Assembly: GCA_029856155.1 (NCBI GenBank)
Contig: JAHQWL010000055.1
Coordinates: 1-64,000, forward strand
Origin: Promethearchaeia archaeon
Lineage (GTDB): Archaea; Asgardarchaeota; Lokiarchaeia; Sigyniarchaeales; SOKP01
Direction: 5' to 3'
Length of the DNA: 64,000 bases
Within the stretch, counting starts at the first letter, position 1, and each line of letters starts with the position of its first letter. The translations under genes were made by a program, and so were the position numbers. The notes below the pieces were generated by a model. It saw only the letters and a list, made by a program, of their open reading frames with translations, made no database searches and was not told the DNA's origin. Below, in pieces: positions 18,196 through 26,452 of the stretch.

Positions 18196-19086
18196 TTACT
18201 TTATCTCTTCCAATTGAGCTGATCTTTTTCCCAATAGGAAAGAACTAATTATAATTAGAGTTAATCCAATAATTAAATAGTAAATAGAGAAGACACTGGG
18301 GGGTGTTAAAAGAAATATTAGAAAATATATTACGATAGGCGCAATTAAAGTAGGAACTTGTTGTATTGGAACTAAGTTACTTGCTTGGCCAACTGTAAAC
18401 GATTTTTGAATCGTCATGACCCCTAAAACATTAGATAAAATTAGGATAATGCAAGAGATAATAAATATAAACAATTCTCCTAAGTCAAAACTACCATTAA
18501 ATATTTTAGCTATAACTCCGATTAGGGGGCTTACCCAGAAATTTGAAAGTACAAACAATAACCCAGATAATGTTGCTAATAAAATCCCCTTGAATCTTAT
18601 ACTTTTCCGCTGTAACATATAACAAATAAAAGAGAATAAAATAACCACTAATGTAAAGATAATAATCCTAATAAGAAATGAAATCTCCACTAAATTTGTA
18701 TTTGCAATATCAATTGATAATTCACTAATTCCTAATAGAAAAAACGCTAATATCATTAGAAAAATTCCTAAAATTTCTGCTTTATTTAAAGTTTCTCCCA
18801 CAATCTTTATAGAACCTATTGCTAAGACAATTAATCCTGAAGCCATAAATCCAGGAATTAATGCAGGACCAATGAATAATTGAGCCATCATATAAAGAAT
18901 AGCTCCTAATCCGTATTGTAAAATAAGACCACTTAGCCATAATCTTTTTTTAACTAGGCTTCTAAAAAATTTTGCTTCATCAGGGAGTTCATTTATTACC
19001 TTCTTTTGGAATACAGTACCAAGATGATTTGATAATCCGGATGATATAGCTAATGAAACCCCCAACCAATAGAAACTAACAGCCAT
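18196..19086 (-). CDS. NIPA-like / DMT-superfamily membrane transporter (copy B)
   Basis: A 296-residue polytopic protein, exactly the length of copy A. Shared landmarks are the QKKVINE segment, AKFFRSLVKK, GPALIPGFMASGLIVLAIGSIKIVGETL (seen as GPALIPGF and GSIKIVGETL) and the late IPIQQVPTLIAPIV. The pair is clearly less similar than the PIG-L and M24 pairs. First gene of copy B on the minus strand; the promoter should lie in the 139-base gap before the divergent isomerase-like gene. Substrate unknown. Confidence 0.75.
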   Translation of the reverse strand: MAVSFYWLGVSLAISSGLSNHLGTVFQKKVINELPDEAKFFRSLVKKRLWLSGLILQYGLGAILYMMAQLFIGPALIPGFMASGLIVLAIGSIKIVGETLNKAEILGIFLMILAFFLLGISELSIDIANTNLVEISFLIRIIIFTLVVILFSFICYMLQRKSIRFKGILLATLSGLLFVLSNFWVSPLIGVIAKIFNGSFDLGELFIFIISCIILILSNVLGVMTIQKSFTVGQASNLVPIQQVPTLIAPIVIYFLIFLLTPPSVFSIYYLIIGLTLIIISSFLLGKRSAQLEEIK

Positions 19087-19225
19087 TATTATTTATGTTG
19101 CTCTTCTCATCAAAAATCAATCTGAATATTTTATTTTATGTTTTTAACGTTTAAATAATTATAAGTTTTGAATTCTTCTTTAAAAAAGGTATAATTTAAT
19201 ATAGAATGAGATAAGGAATAAGATT

Positions 19226-20722
19226 ATGACTTTGAATAAAATAAAAATTCAGGTTGTTTTTATTGGCAAGCCACAATGGGAAGCTGGATGGCCCTATTTA
19301 GGTTATGACAACTTTAAGTTAATAGATGAGATTAAGGAACGTTTAATTAAGAAGTTTCCAAATGTTGCATTTGATTGGGGAAGTATGATTATTTCATATG
19401 ATAAAGTTTTAGTTGATAATATTAAAGAAAATATATTAAAAGCAAACGGAATAATTATCTTTACAATAGGTCATTATGGAGATCCTGGAATAGTTCAAGC
19501 GGGGATTGAATTTATCGAAAGTGATAAACCAGTTATTCTCGCTAATTATATTTATGGCGGAGATCACACTTTTACCAAAATCTATTCCAATATCAAAGAC
19601 AAAAATTATCAAGTATTTCCAATATCTTCACGAAAGATTGAAGATTTTGAAAAACCAATTGAAACAATGATTAACTTACTACGTTTAAGGGGAAAGAGTG
19701 TCTTGGTTTATGCAAGCGATGTAATAAAAATGAATTGGGATGTTATATTAGGGTTATTCAATCCAGAACGTAAAGTTATATTAAAAAATCATCCAGAATT
19801 TCTTGAACAAGTTGGAAAAATGAGTGGTAATAAAGAGTTTGAATTTTATACAGACACTGTTGGTAAAGACCAAGCGCATCAGTGGAGGATGGATGAAACA
19901 AAGTATAGAGAAAATTTGAAACAAATATTTGGTATAGAAATGATAAGAGGAGATCCAGATGAGATTCTGGAATATTATTCGAAAGTAAATGAGGATGAAG
20001 CTAAAATTGTTGCTGATAAATGGATTAAAAATGCACTAAAAGTAGAGCCATCTGAAAAAACAGTCCTGAATTCTGCAAAATTATATATCGCTTTTAAAAA
20101 AATTTTACAAGATAGAGATATTGATTTTTTTACCCCTGATTGTGGAACATTCTTATTGACAGGAATATTACCTGCTTATCCTTGTATGGCTTATTTCGAA
20201 TTAAGTAATGAAGGAAAATATGGTATATGTGAATCTGATATAGATTCAACAGTAAGTTTTCTCTTTGGTTTATATTTGGTTGATCGACCTGGATTTGTAT
20301 CTAATCATACCCTTGATGTTACTAATGATCAGATTACATATATGCACTGTGTAGCCCCAGATAAGCTTTACGGAATTAATGGTCCCCCAACTCCATATGA
20401 AATTGTTTATCATGGTGAAACTCATTACTTAGGTGCTTCTCCTTGTGTTAAATTCCCTATTGGTGAAATTGTCACAACAATTAAAATAAGTGTTTTTGAG
20501 AAGAAAATATCAATCAGACAAGGAACTATTATTGATAATGTGGTTGATGATAAAGGATGCGTCTCAAAAATGTTGGTAAAAAGTAATGTAGAAAAAATTA
20601 TGAAAAATTATGACTGGGAAACATTTGGTTGGCACCGGGTAACTTTTATTGGTGATTGGAAGGAAGTTTTCATAATTGGAGCCAAAATCTTAGGTTTAGA
20701 GATTCTTGAAGAAGATCAATAA
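19226..20722 (+). CDS. L-fucose/L-arabinose isomerase-like protein
   Basis: A 498-residue protein of the fucose/arabinose isomerase superfamily, which interconverts aldoses and ketoses with a divalent metal. The C-terminal half shows the familiar CESDIDSTVSFLFG stretch with a metal-site Glu/Asp, NHTLDVTND and a late GETHYLGASPC. The N-terminal half carries a Rossmann-like domain with IIIFTIGHYGDPGIVQA. An AAGGA ribosome site lies 9 bases before the ATG; the leader matches that of the next gene (20811-20826) at 15 of 16 bases. It precedes a sugar symporter by 106 bases, so sugar uptake followed by isomerisation is plausible. The exact sugar is unknown. Confidence 0.72.
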   Translation: MTLNKIKIQVVFIGKPQWEAGWPYLGYDNFKLIDEIKERLIKKFPNVAFDWGSMIISYDKVLVDNIKENILKANGIIIFTIGHYGDPGIVQAGIEFIESDKPVILANYIYGGDHTFTKIYSNIKDKNYQVFPISSRKIEDFEKPIETMINLLRLRGKSVLVYASDVIKMNWDVILGLFNPERKVILKNHPEFLEQVGKMSGNKEFEFYTDTVGKDQAHQWRMDETKYRENLKQIFGIEMIRGDPDEILEYYSKVNEDEAKIVADKWIKNALKVEPSEKTVLNSAKLYIAFKKILQDRDIDFFTPDCGTFLLTGILPAYPCMAYFELSNEGKYGICESDIDSTVSFLFGLYLVDRPGFVSNHTLDVTNDQITYMHCVAPDKLYGINGPPTPYEIVYHGETHYLGASPCVKFPIGEIVTTIKISVFEKKISIRQGTIIDNVVDDKGCVSKMLVKSNVEKIMKNYDWETFGWHRVTFIGDWKEVFIIGAKILGLEILEEDQ

Positions 20723-20828
20723 TTTTATCCGAACAAAAAGTAACTAAAGTAATTAATAAATTTTATATTATCCTCGAATAAATCTTATAATAAGAATAAA
20801 TTCTATCTAATAGAATGAAATAAGGATT

Positions 20829-22205
20829 ATGATGAATGATACGAAAAATGAGAATAAGGATAAAGTACACTCGCGTTTAGGTCATCTGTTATATTCTTTA
20901 GGAGCTGTACCATCTGCACTTCCATTTAATATGATCGGAACATGGCTATTAACTTTTTATACTGTTCATGCAGGTCTCTCCCTCACTAATTATGGTCTCC
21001 TCCTTATGCTTTATGGGATATGGAATGCGATAAACGACCCTTTGATTGGATATTACATGGATAAAATCAAATTTAAAAAAGGACGTCGGATACCATGGAT
21101 TATTTATGGAACCATTCCAATGACGATAGGGTTTATTGCACTGTGGTGGGTCCCATATACAGAAAGTGGTCTAATTTTCTTTCATGGTTTTTTAATGCTA
21201 TTTCTATTTGATACTGGATTTACAATGACGATTACAGCTTGGAGTGCTTTATATACAGAGATGTATGAAGATGAGAAGGAGCGAGCTTCAGTAGTAGCTA
21301 TCAAAGACACAATAGCATTTACTTCTTCTATGATCGGTGTTATGATTCCTTCTATGATTGCAGCAGCACTTGGTAGTTGGGCAATAACAGGAATTTTAAT
21401 GGGTATTTCTATTCCTATTACAATGTATCTTTCTCTTTTAGGGACAAAGGAAAGATTAGAGTATCAAACAGATGAACCTTTACCAATATATAAAGCATTT
21501 AAAGAAACATTTTCAAATAAACCATTCTTAATAGGATCAATAACATATGCAATGCTTGATTTTTGTTTTGGCTTTACTATGATGATTCTTCCTCTTTATG
21601 CAAAATTTATTTTAAATGTTGAGGAGGGTATGGAAGGATTGGCTATGGCGGGGGTAGCTATAGGGATAATTACGGGTATACCCTTATGGTGGAGGATATA
21701 TGGGAAGAAAGGACCAAAATTTGGTTTAGCACTTTCGATGATTATATTTGGCATAGGAATGATATTTCTCTTTTTTGCATATGATTTTATTACATTGACA
21801 ATTATAGGGCTTTTCCCTGGAATTGGTGTAGGTGGTACGTTAATGACTGAGCCAGTAATTTCTGCGGGAATAGATTATGATGAATTAAAGATAGGAAAAA
21901 GGAGGGAAGCGACATATGGAGGAATTGGATCTTTTATTGCACGATTATCAATGATTCTTTCAGCTTTAGCTTTAATGCTTGTCCAATTTTTTAGCGGATT
22001 TGACCCTAAATTAGGTACTCAATCATCTACAGCTTTAGTTGGGTTAAAACTATCTATTTCGATTGTTCCTGCTATTGGTATTTTAATTGGTTTATTAATA
22101 TTTAAATATTTCCCACTAAATTACAAGAAATTCAGTGAACAACAAGAAAAATTGAAAATTCTTCATGAAGAACGTTTAAGAAAACTAGAATTAGAAAATA
22201 ATTAA
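20829..22205 (+). CDS. MFS transporter of the GPH type (glycoside-pentoside-hexuronide:cation symporter)
   Basis: A 458-residue, 12-helix permease. GPH landmarks are the first-loop NDPLIGYYMDKIK and the GRRIPWI motif, plus a central loop with KERLEYQTDEPLP. It imports sugars or glycosides with Na+ or H+. Two ATGs in a row (20829, 20832) follow an AAGGA ribosome site. The C-terminus ends in a charged coil of about 30 residues. The pairing with the isomerase-like gene and a later GH172 glycosidase supports a sugar-uptake role. Confidence 0.87.
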   Translation: MMNDTKNENKDKVHSRLGHLLYSLGAVPSALPFNMIGTWLLTFYTVHAGLSLTNYGLLLMLYGIWNAINDPLIGYYMDKIKFKKGRRIPWIIYGTIPMTIGFIALWWVPYTESGLIFFHGFLMLFLFDTGFTMTITAWSALYTEMYEDEKERASVVAIKDTIAFTSSMIGVMIPSMIAAALGSWAITGILMGISIPITMYLSLLGTKERLEYQTDEPLPIYKAFKETFSNKPFLIGSITYAMLDFCFGFTMMILPLYAKFILNVEEGMEGLAMAGVAIGIITGIPLWWRIYGKKGPKFGLALSMIIFGIGMIFLFFAYDFITLTIIGLFPGIGVGGTLMTEPVISAGIDYDELKIGKRREATYGGIGSFIARLSMILSALALMLVQFFSGFDPKLGTQSSTALVGLKLSISIVPAIGILIGLLIFKYFPLNYKKFSEQQEKLKILHEERLRKLELENN

Positions 22206-22279
22206 TTTTTTTTAACATATTTTTTCTTTTTAATTATAAGATGTTTTCGTGATATAAATCCAATAGAGTTGATTATAAT

Positions 22280-23095
22280 TTGAAGTGTGATCTTAAAAAT
22301 ATAGAAATCTATTATGAAATCTACGGTGATGGATATCCAGTTCTTATGCTTCATGGATTTGTTCCTGATCACCGTCTAATGAAAGGATGTATGGAACCCA
22401 TTTTTGAAAATAAAGATCATTACAAACGTATTTATTTTGATTTACCAGGTATGGGGAAAACTGTCGGACCAGAATGGTTAAAAAATTCAGATCAGATACT
22501 CAATGTCGTTTTAGAATTTATTGATAAGATTATTCCTAATCAAAAATTCATAATTGCGAGTGAATCTTATGGATGCTATTTAGCAAGAGGTATTCTTTTA
22601 AAAAGATCTAAATTTATTGATGGCATCTTATTTATTTGTCCTCTTATAATACCTGAACCTGAAAAAAGAGAGTTACCTAAAGATTTTATGATTTTAATAA
22701 AGGATCCTGAGTTAATTTCTAGTTTAAGTCCTTCAGATGCTGATGAATTAAAAGAATCTTTAGTAATTCAGAGTAAAGATACTTGGGAGAGATATCGAGA
22801 TGAAGTCTTTTCTGGGGTGAAAATTGCGGATCAAAGTTTTTTAGATAAAATATTTCCAGATCATTATAAATTTTCTTTCGAGGTTGATCAACTTTTAGAA
22901 ATTTATGATAAACCAACCTTATTTCTTTTAGGGAGACAAGATAAAACAGTTGGATATCGTGATGCTTGGGAAATAATTGAGAATTATCCTAGCGCTACTT
23001 TTGCTATTCTTGACCAAGCAGGTCATAATCTACAAATAGAAAAAGCGAAATTATTTAATTCTTTAGTAATTGAATGGTTAGATAGGATTGAATAG
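22280..23095 (+). CDS. Alpha/beta-hydrolase
   Basis: A 271-residue alpha/beta-hydrolase: oxyanion-loop LMLHGFVPDHR near residue 25-35, nucleophile elbow ASESYG (first Gly replaced by Ala), acid in LLGRQDKTVG, and the His in DQAGHNLQ. Start is TTG at 22280; no ATG is near enough. It follows the symporter by 74 bases on the same strand. Its substrate could be an ester-linked sugar or a lipid; nothing in the sequence decides this. Confidence 0.85.
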   Translation: MKCDLKNIEIYYEIYGDGYPVLMLHGFVPDHRLMKGCMEPIFENKDHYKRIYFDLPGMGKTVGPEWLKNSDQILNVVLEFIDKIIPNQKFIIASESYGCYLARGILLKRSKFIDGILFICPLIIPEPEKRELPKDFMILIKDPELISSLSPSDADELKESLVIQSKDTWERYRDEVFSGVKIADQSFLDKIFPDHYKFSFEVDQLLEIYDKPTLFLLGRQDKTVGYRDAWEIIENYPSATFAILDQAGHNLQIEKAKLFNSLVIEWLDRIE

Positions 23096-23133
23096 AGTAT
23101 TTCCTTGAAAAATAAAGATTAGAAGGAATTATT

Positions 23134-24201
23134 TTAATTAATTGGTTCAATTTCTTTAGGTTCTTCTCGTGGTATTCTTTCTTCTACTGGTAAAAGTGGT
23201 TTAAATTCTTTATGAGGTTCTGTTTGATACCAATATGCTGTAGAAGACCAATCATCTGAACGTTGATTTGCATGACCATGTTCCATTTTAACTTTAATAT
23301 TTTTATGAAAATATATAGGATCTTCTATATGATATCTATAATATGAAATCTTCCCACTCCAGTTGTTTCCTCCTGGTATTGTTATTCCAAAATAAGGAGA
23401 ACAATAATACTCTGAAGGACCCCATGCTGTACAAAAATAATCCTCAGTTCCTGTTCCATATAGGATAATCTCACCATCATCAATTTCTATGTAGTCATCT
23501 CCTTCACCTGGCCAATTTTGTTCATTAGTAACATAAAGATTATGAATATCTAAATGACAACCAACATAATGACCTTCACCTTCAGCTTCTAAAAGAATAT
23601 AGTCGTCTTCATGAGTTTTATTTCGTTTAAACCATCGTTGTGGTTTTTTCAAACTATAATCATTTCCTTTACATAGATTCTCGCGATTCCAATGTACATG
23701 AAATCTCCCTAAATCAGAATCCAATTCTAAATATTCTTCGTAATCAACATAGTAATAAAAAATCAAAGAAGTGTCACATTCGTTCTCTATTTCAATTCTA
23801 GCACTTCTAGAAAAAGGCATTGGCCAGAAACTATTAAATCCTTTTCCTTCCCGAGGGCTCATAGAAAGAGGTAAACTCCAAAAATTTACAGATTGAGCAT
23901 GACCAATTCCAAAAAAATCCCCTATGGGACATTCAACTGAAGGATTAATCTCATCATCCCACCACATCCGGATTAATATTTTTCTCAAATAGTATGGATC
24001 AGGATCTATAGTACCAATAGTTATCCAGATATGCTTTATAATTCCAGAACTTTGGATATTGCATAATTCAAATTTTCTTTTTGAATTAATTATTATATTA
24101 TCATTATTGGTGCCACGTATATTATAACTGGAAATCCTTTTTCGTTTTACATTTTTTTTAATTTTTGCTAAATTCATTAACGAACTAAATCCAAATTCCA
24201 T
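23134..24201 (-). CDS. DUF2961 / GH172-family glycosidase
   Basis: GH172 enzymes act on furanosides (difructose dianhydride, arabinofuranosides). The family hallmarks are the early FFGIGHAQSVNFWSLPLSM, the NSFWPMPFSRSARIEIEN stretch and GTGTEDYFCTAWG with the likely catalytic Glu. Length is 355 residues, typical of single-domain members. No signal peptide, so it acts inside the cell. AAGGAGAT stands before the ATG. It is convergent with the hydrolase gene and heads a minus-strand stretch. Furanoside substrate is family knowledge; which one is unknown. Confidence 0.85.
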   Translation of the reverse strand: MEFGFSSLMNLAKIKKNVKRKRISSYNIRGTNNDNIIINSKRKFELCNIQSSGIIKHIWITIGTIDPDPYYLRKILIRMWWDDEINPSVECPIGDFFGIGHAQSVNFWSLPLSMSPREGKGFNSFWPMPFSRSARIEIENECDTSLIFYYYVDYEEYLELDSDLGRFHVHWNRENLCKGNDYSLKKPQRWFKRNKTHEDDYILLEAEGEGHYVGCHLDIHNLYVTNEQNWPGEGDDYIEIDDGEIILYGTGTEDYFCTAWGPSEYYCSPYFGITIPGGNNWSGKISYYRYHIEDPIYFHKNIKVKMEHGHANQRSDDWSSTAYWYQTEPHKEFKPLLPVEERIPREEPKEIEPIN

Positions 24202-24278
24202 CTTTATCTCCTTAAATAATTTGTTATAAAATTGAATATTGGAAATGAAATAAGTATTATTAATAGAGCAAAACTGTG

Positions 24279-24695
24279 TTATTCACCTTGGATTTGCACC
24301 ATAACTCTCCTATTTCTTGGTCCATCATACTCTGCAAACATTATTCCTTGCCAAGTTCCTAGCATCATTCTTTTTTCATGAATTAATACCTCTACTGAAT
24401 GACCCGTTAATGTACATTTGATGTGAGCATCAGAATTTCCTTCCCCATGTCTAAATGAATAACCTAATCCCCCACCTTTAGGAACTAATTTACTTAGATA
24501 ACTACTGATATCTTTAATAACAGAAGGATCCGCGTTTTCATTGATAGTTATTCCCGCAGTTGTATGTGGTATAAATATTCGACACACACCCTCTTTTAAA
24601 TTACTTTTTCTAACTATATTATTAATCTCATTTGTAATATCCAAAAGAACCTCTCTTTCTGGAGTTTTAACTCTTAACTCATTAAATTCAATCAT
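24279..24695 (-). CDS. YjbQ / UPF0047 family protein
   Basis: A 138-residue single-domain protein with the family signature IPHTTAGITINENADPSV and a later GHSVEVLIHEKRMMLGTWQGI. E. coli YjbQ has weak thiamine-phosphate synthase activity; the true role is unsettled. The His in HTTAG and HGEGNSDAH are conserved metal-binding positions. GAGGTGAT precedes the ATG. A housekeeping gene, unlinked in function to its neighbours as far as I can tell. Confidence 0.88.
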   Translation of the reverse strand: MIEFNELRVKTPEREVLLDITNEINNIVRKSNLKEGVCRIFIPHTTAGITINENADPSVIKDISSYLSKLVPKGGGLGYSFRHGEGNSDAHIKCTLTGHSVEVLIHEKRMMLGTWQGIMFAEYDGPRNRRVMVQIQGE

Positions 24696-24740
24696 ATCAT
24701 CACCTCAGAATACTTAATTTGTAAATATAAAAAAAATTAT

Positions 24741-25508
24741 TTAATTATTAAAAGACCCATGTTTCCCTTTTCCTTGAGAGAAAGCTTTACTTCCTTCCAA
24801 ATGTTCTCCACTTGCAATAGTTTTTAATCCTAAGTTAAACTCATTAGCCATAGCATCTGCTAAATCCATACCAAACTGCTGATAGGAAGATAATCTATCA
24901 TTTCTCATACAAGTTTGGGGAAATTTAGCAATGTCTCTTGCCAGTTTTTCAGCTTCTTCTCTAGATTGCCCATGTGGAACTACTCGATTTGCCAAGCCCC
25001 AAGAAAGGGCTTCATCGGCAGTCACAGGTCTTCCAGTAAGAATCATATCCATAGCTCTACTTAATCCAATCAATCTTGGAAGTCTAACTGTACCTCCATC
25101 AATAAGTGGAACCCCAAAACGTCTGCAAAATACACCAAATACCGCACTTTTTTCTACTACTCTCATATCACACCAAAGTGCAAGCTCAAGCCCACCAGCT
25201 ACTGCATAACCAGCTACCGCCGCAATTACTGGCTTTGATAACATCATCCTCGAAGGACCCATTGGACCATCTCCTTTAGCATCTATCCGGTTTTCTATCC
25301 CAGCAGTAATTGCTTTTAAATTTGCCCCAGAGCAAAAGGTTCCATTAGCACCCCACAATACGGCAATGAGTGCACTAGTATCATTTTCAAAAGCTCTAAA
25401 TGCGTTTGCTAATTCTTTAGCAGTTAACCTGTCTACTGCATTTTTAACTTTAGGATTATCGATGATGATTGTATAAATAGGATATTTTATTTCAACCTTA
25501 ATTGGCAT
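24741..25508 (-). CDS. Enoyl-CoA hydratase/isomerase family (crotonase) protein
   Basis: A 255-residue crotonase-fold protein. The oxyanion-hole segments SGANLKAI and AGYAVAGGLELALW are intact. At the place of the first catalytic Glu of enoyl-CoA hydratase it has FGVFCRRFGVPLIDGG, with Cys instead of Glu, a pattern common in EchA-type proteins of unclear activity. So hydratase activity is doubtful. Stop lies 45 bases before YjbQ. The divergent gene at 25641 shares its 132-base promoter region. Confidence 0.82.
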   Translation of the reverse strand: MPIKVEIKYPIYTIIIDNPKVKNAVDRLTAKELANAFRAFENDTSALIAVLWGANGTFCSGANLKAITAGIENRIDAKGDGPMGPSRMMLSKPVIAAVAGYAVAGGLELALWCDMRVVEKSAVFGVFCRRFGVPLIDGGTVRLPRLIGLSRAMDMILTGRPVTADEALSWGLANRVVPHGQSREEAEKLARDIAKFPQTCMRNDRLSSYQQFGMDLADAMANEFNLGLKTIASGEHLEGSKAFSQGKGKHGSFNN

Positions 25509-25574
25509 AAAATAAAATAATGCTATAAATCTTAAAATTCTAGTTAATTAATACCTAAAATTTTTAAGCCAAAT

Positions 25575-25583
25575 CTATAAATA
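25575..25583 (+). promoter_or_regulatory. TATA-like box for the gene at 25641
   Basis: CTATAAATA preceded by a purine-poor stretch lies about 60 bases before the ATG. Expected transcription start is near 25608, leaving a 30-base leader that contains the dyad at 25624-25638. Confidence 0.4.
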
Positions 25584-25623
25584 CTTAACGGGAAAATAAA
25601 TAATTTATAACTTAATTAATAAA

Positions 25624-25638
25624 TTTAAACTGTTTAAA
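25624..25638. promoter_or_regulatory. Perfect dyad just before a start codon
   Basis: TTTAAACTGTTTAAA has 7-base arms around one central base and ends two bases before the ATG at 25641. The position suits a repressor site or translational control. AT-rich dyads arise by chance in such DNA, so this is only suggestive. Confidence 0.35.
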
Positions 25639-25640
25639 AT

Positions 25641-26030
25641 ATGCCTGAAAAAATTACTGGAAAGAGTTTTAAACCAAAAGCATTAAAGGCTGCTGAAGAT
25701 TATTTCAAAAATGTCCATATGACTCAAGAACAACATATAATATTTAATGATTTTGTAAAAATTGTTCTTAGATATATATCAATAGATGAATTAGCCGCTA
25801 AAGGTATTGGCTGGCGATCAGTAAGTAAATGGCAACTGGATCATAAAAGAGATCTTTTAGGATTGCAAGATGAGACCCCAGATGAAAGAATCAAAGCTAT
25901 TAATCAATTATTAAGTATTGTTAATGATGAATTAATCAAAATTTTAGAAGATCCCAATGAGAAATCTTTAGTTGATACAGCTATAAACGATATTATGGGA
26001 TTTTACAAAAAAAAACATGCTTACCGATAA
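25641..26030 (+). CDS. Hypothetical protein, helical, 129 residues
   Basis: I do not recognise this family. It is mainly helical and charged. Residues about 52-75 (ISIDELAAKGIGWRSVSKWQ, first part) could form a helix-turn-helix-like element, but this is weak. The C-terminal half has a regular amphipathic pattern (INQLLSIVNDELIKILED). No membrane segment. It has its own TATA-like promoter and a dyad against the start codon, which would fit an autoregulated DNA-binding protein. Inference only. The 422 bases after it hold no gene. Confidence 0.6.
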   Translation: MPEKITGKSFKPKALKAAEDYFKNVHMTQEQHIIFNDFVKIVLRYISIDELAAKGIGWRSVSKWQLDHKRDLLGLQDETPDERIKAINQLLSIVNDELIKILEDPNEKSLVDTAINDIMGFYKKKHAYR

Positions 26031-26215
26031 ATATAATTGGAAATGAACATAAAAGAATTTTAGGAGTTCTCATAATACTTTCCATTTTAATTTCTTGAAA
26101 TTGATGTTTTTCTATTATTAGATTATATTTTCTAAGTTATGTTTTTAGATTTATTAAATTAGAATACTTTTTTTAATAACTCAGATTAAATCAAATGTTA
26201 CACCTATTTTAATTT

Positions 26216-26233
26216 TGAATGACTGTTCATTCA
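26216..26233. promoter_or_regulatory. TetR/FadR-type operator-like palindrome
   Basis: TGAATGACTGTTCATTCA has perfect 7-base arms with a 4-base centre. It matches, except at one central base, the consensus TGAATGAMTANTCATTCA that I recall for the TetR-type FadR repressor of fatty-acid degradation in Bacillus. It lies 220 bases before the flavin oxidase gene and about 100 bases before the TATA-like box. Confidence 0.6.
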
Positions 26234-26334
26234 ATAACTTTAATCTATTTAATATATTTCTTTATCCCTTAACAATTCCCCATAAAAATCAAATCAAATA
26301 TACGATTTATACTAATATTGGCGAATTGGTTAAA

Positions 26335-26343
26335 CTTATATAT
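26335..26343 (+). promoter_or_regulatory. TATA-like box for the nitronate monooxygenase gene
   Basis: CTTATATAT in a purine-preceded context (AAACTTATATATG) about 110 bases before the ATG. The expected start site near 26370 places the second palindrome just downstream of it. Confidence 0.4.
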
Positions 26344-26392
26344 GATGCTGATTATTCAACTTAATCTCTATTAAATCAAATAAATAGTAGAT

Positions 26393-26410
26393 TGAATAGA
26401 TGTTCATTTA
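26393..26410. promoter_or_regulatory. Second, imperfect copy of the FadR-type palindrome
   Basis: TGAATAGATGTTCATTTA matches the upstream palindrome at 14 of 18 positions with the same spacing. It lies 42 bases before the ATG and would sit just downstream of the predicted transcription start, a normal place for repression. Confidence 0.4.
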
Positions 26411-26452
26411 TTAAAAAATAATGAAAAATTTAATAATAAAAGGTCGGAAAAT

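Larger units (their letters stand above)
26031..26452. other. Intergenic region of 422 bases with operator-like palindromes
   Basis: No open frame of note on either strand. The region holds two copies of a TetR/FadR-type palindrome (26216-26233 and, weaker, 26393-26410) and a TATA-like stretch at 26335-26343, all before the nitronate monooxygenase gene. The upstream 180 bases are T-rich and may contain the terminator of the gene at 25641. Confidence 0.6.
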
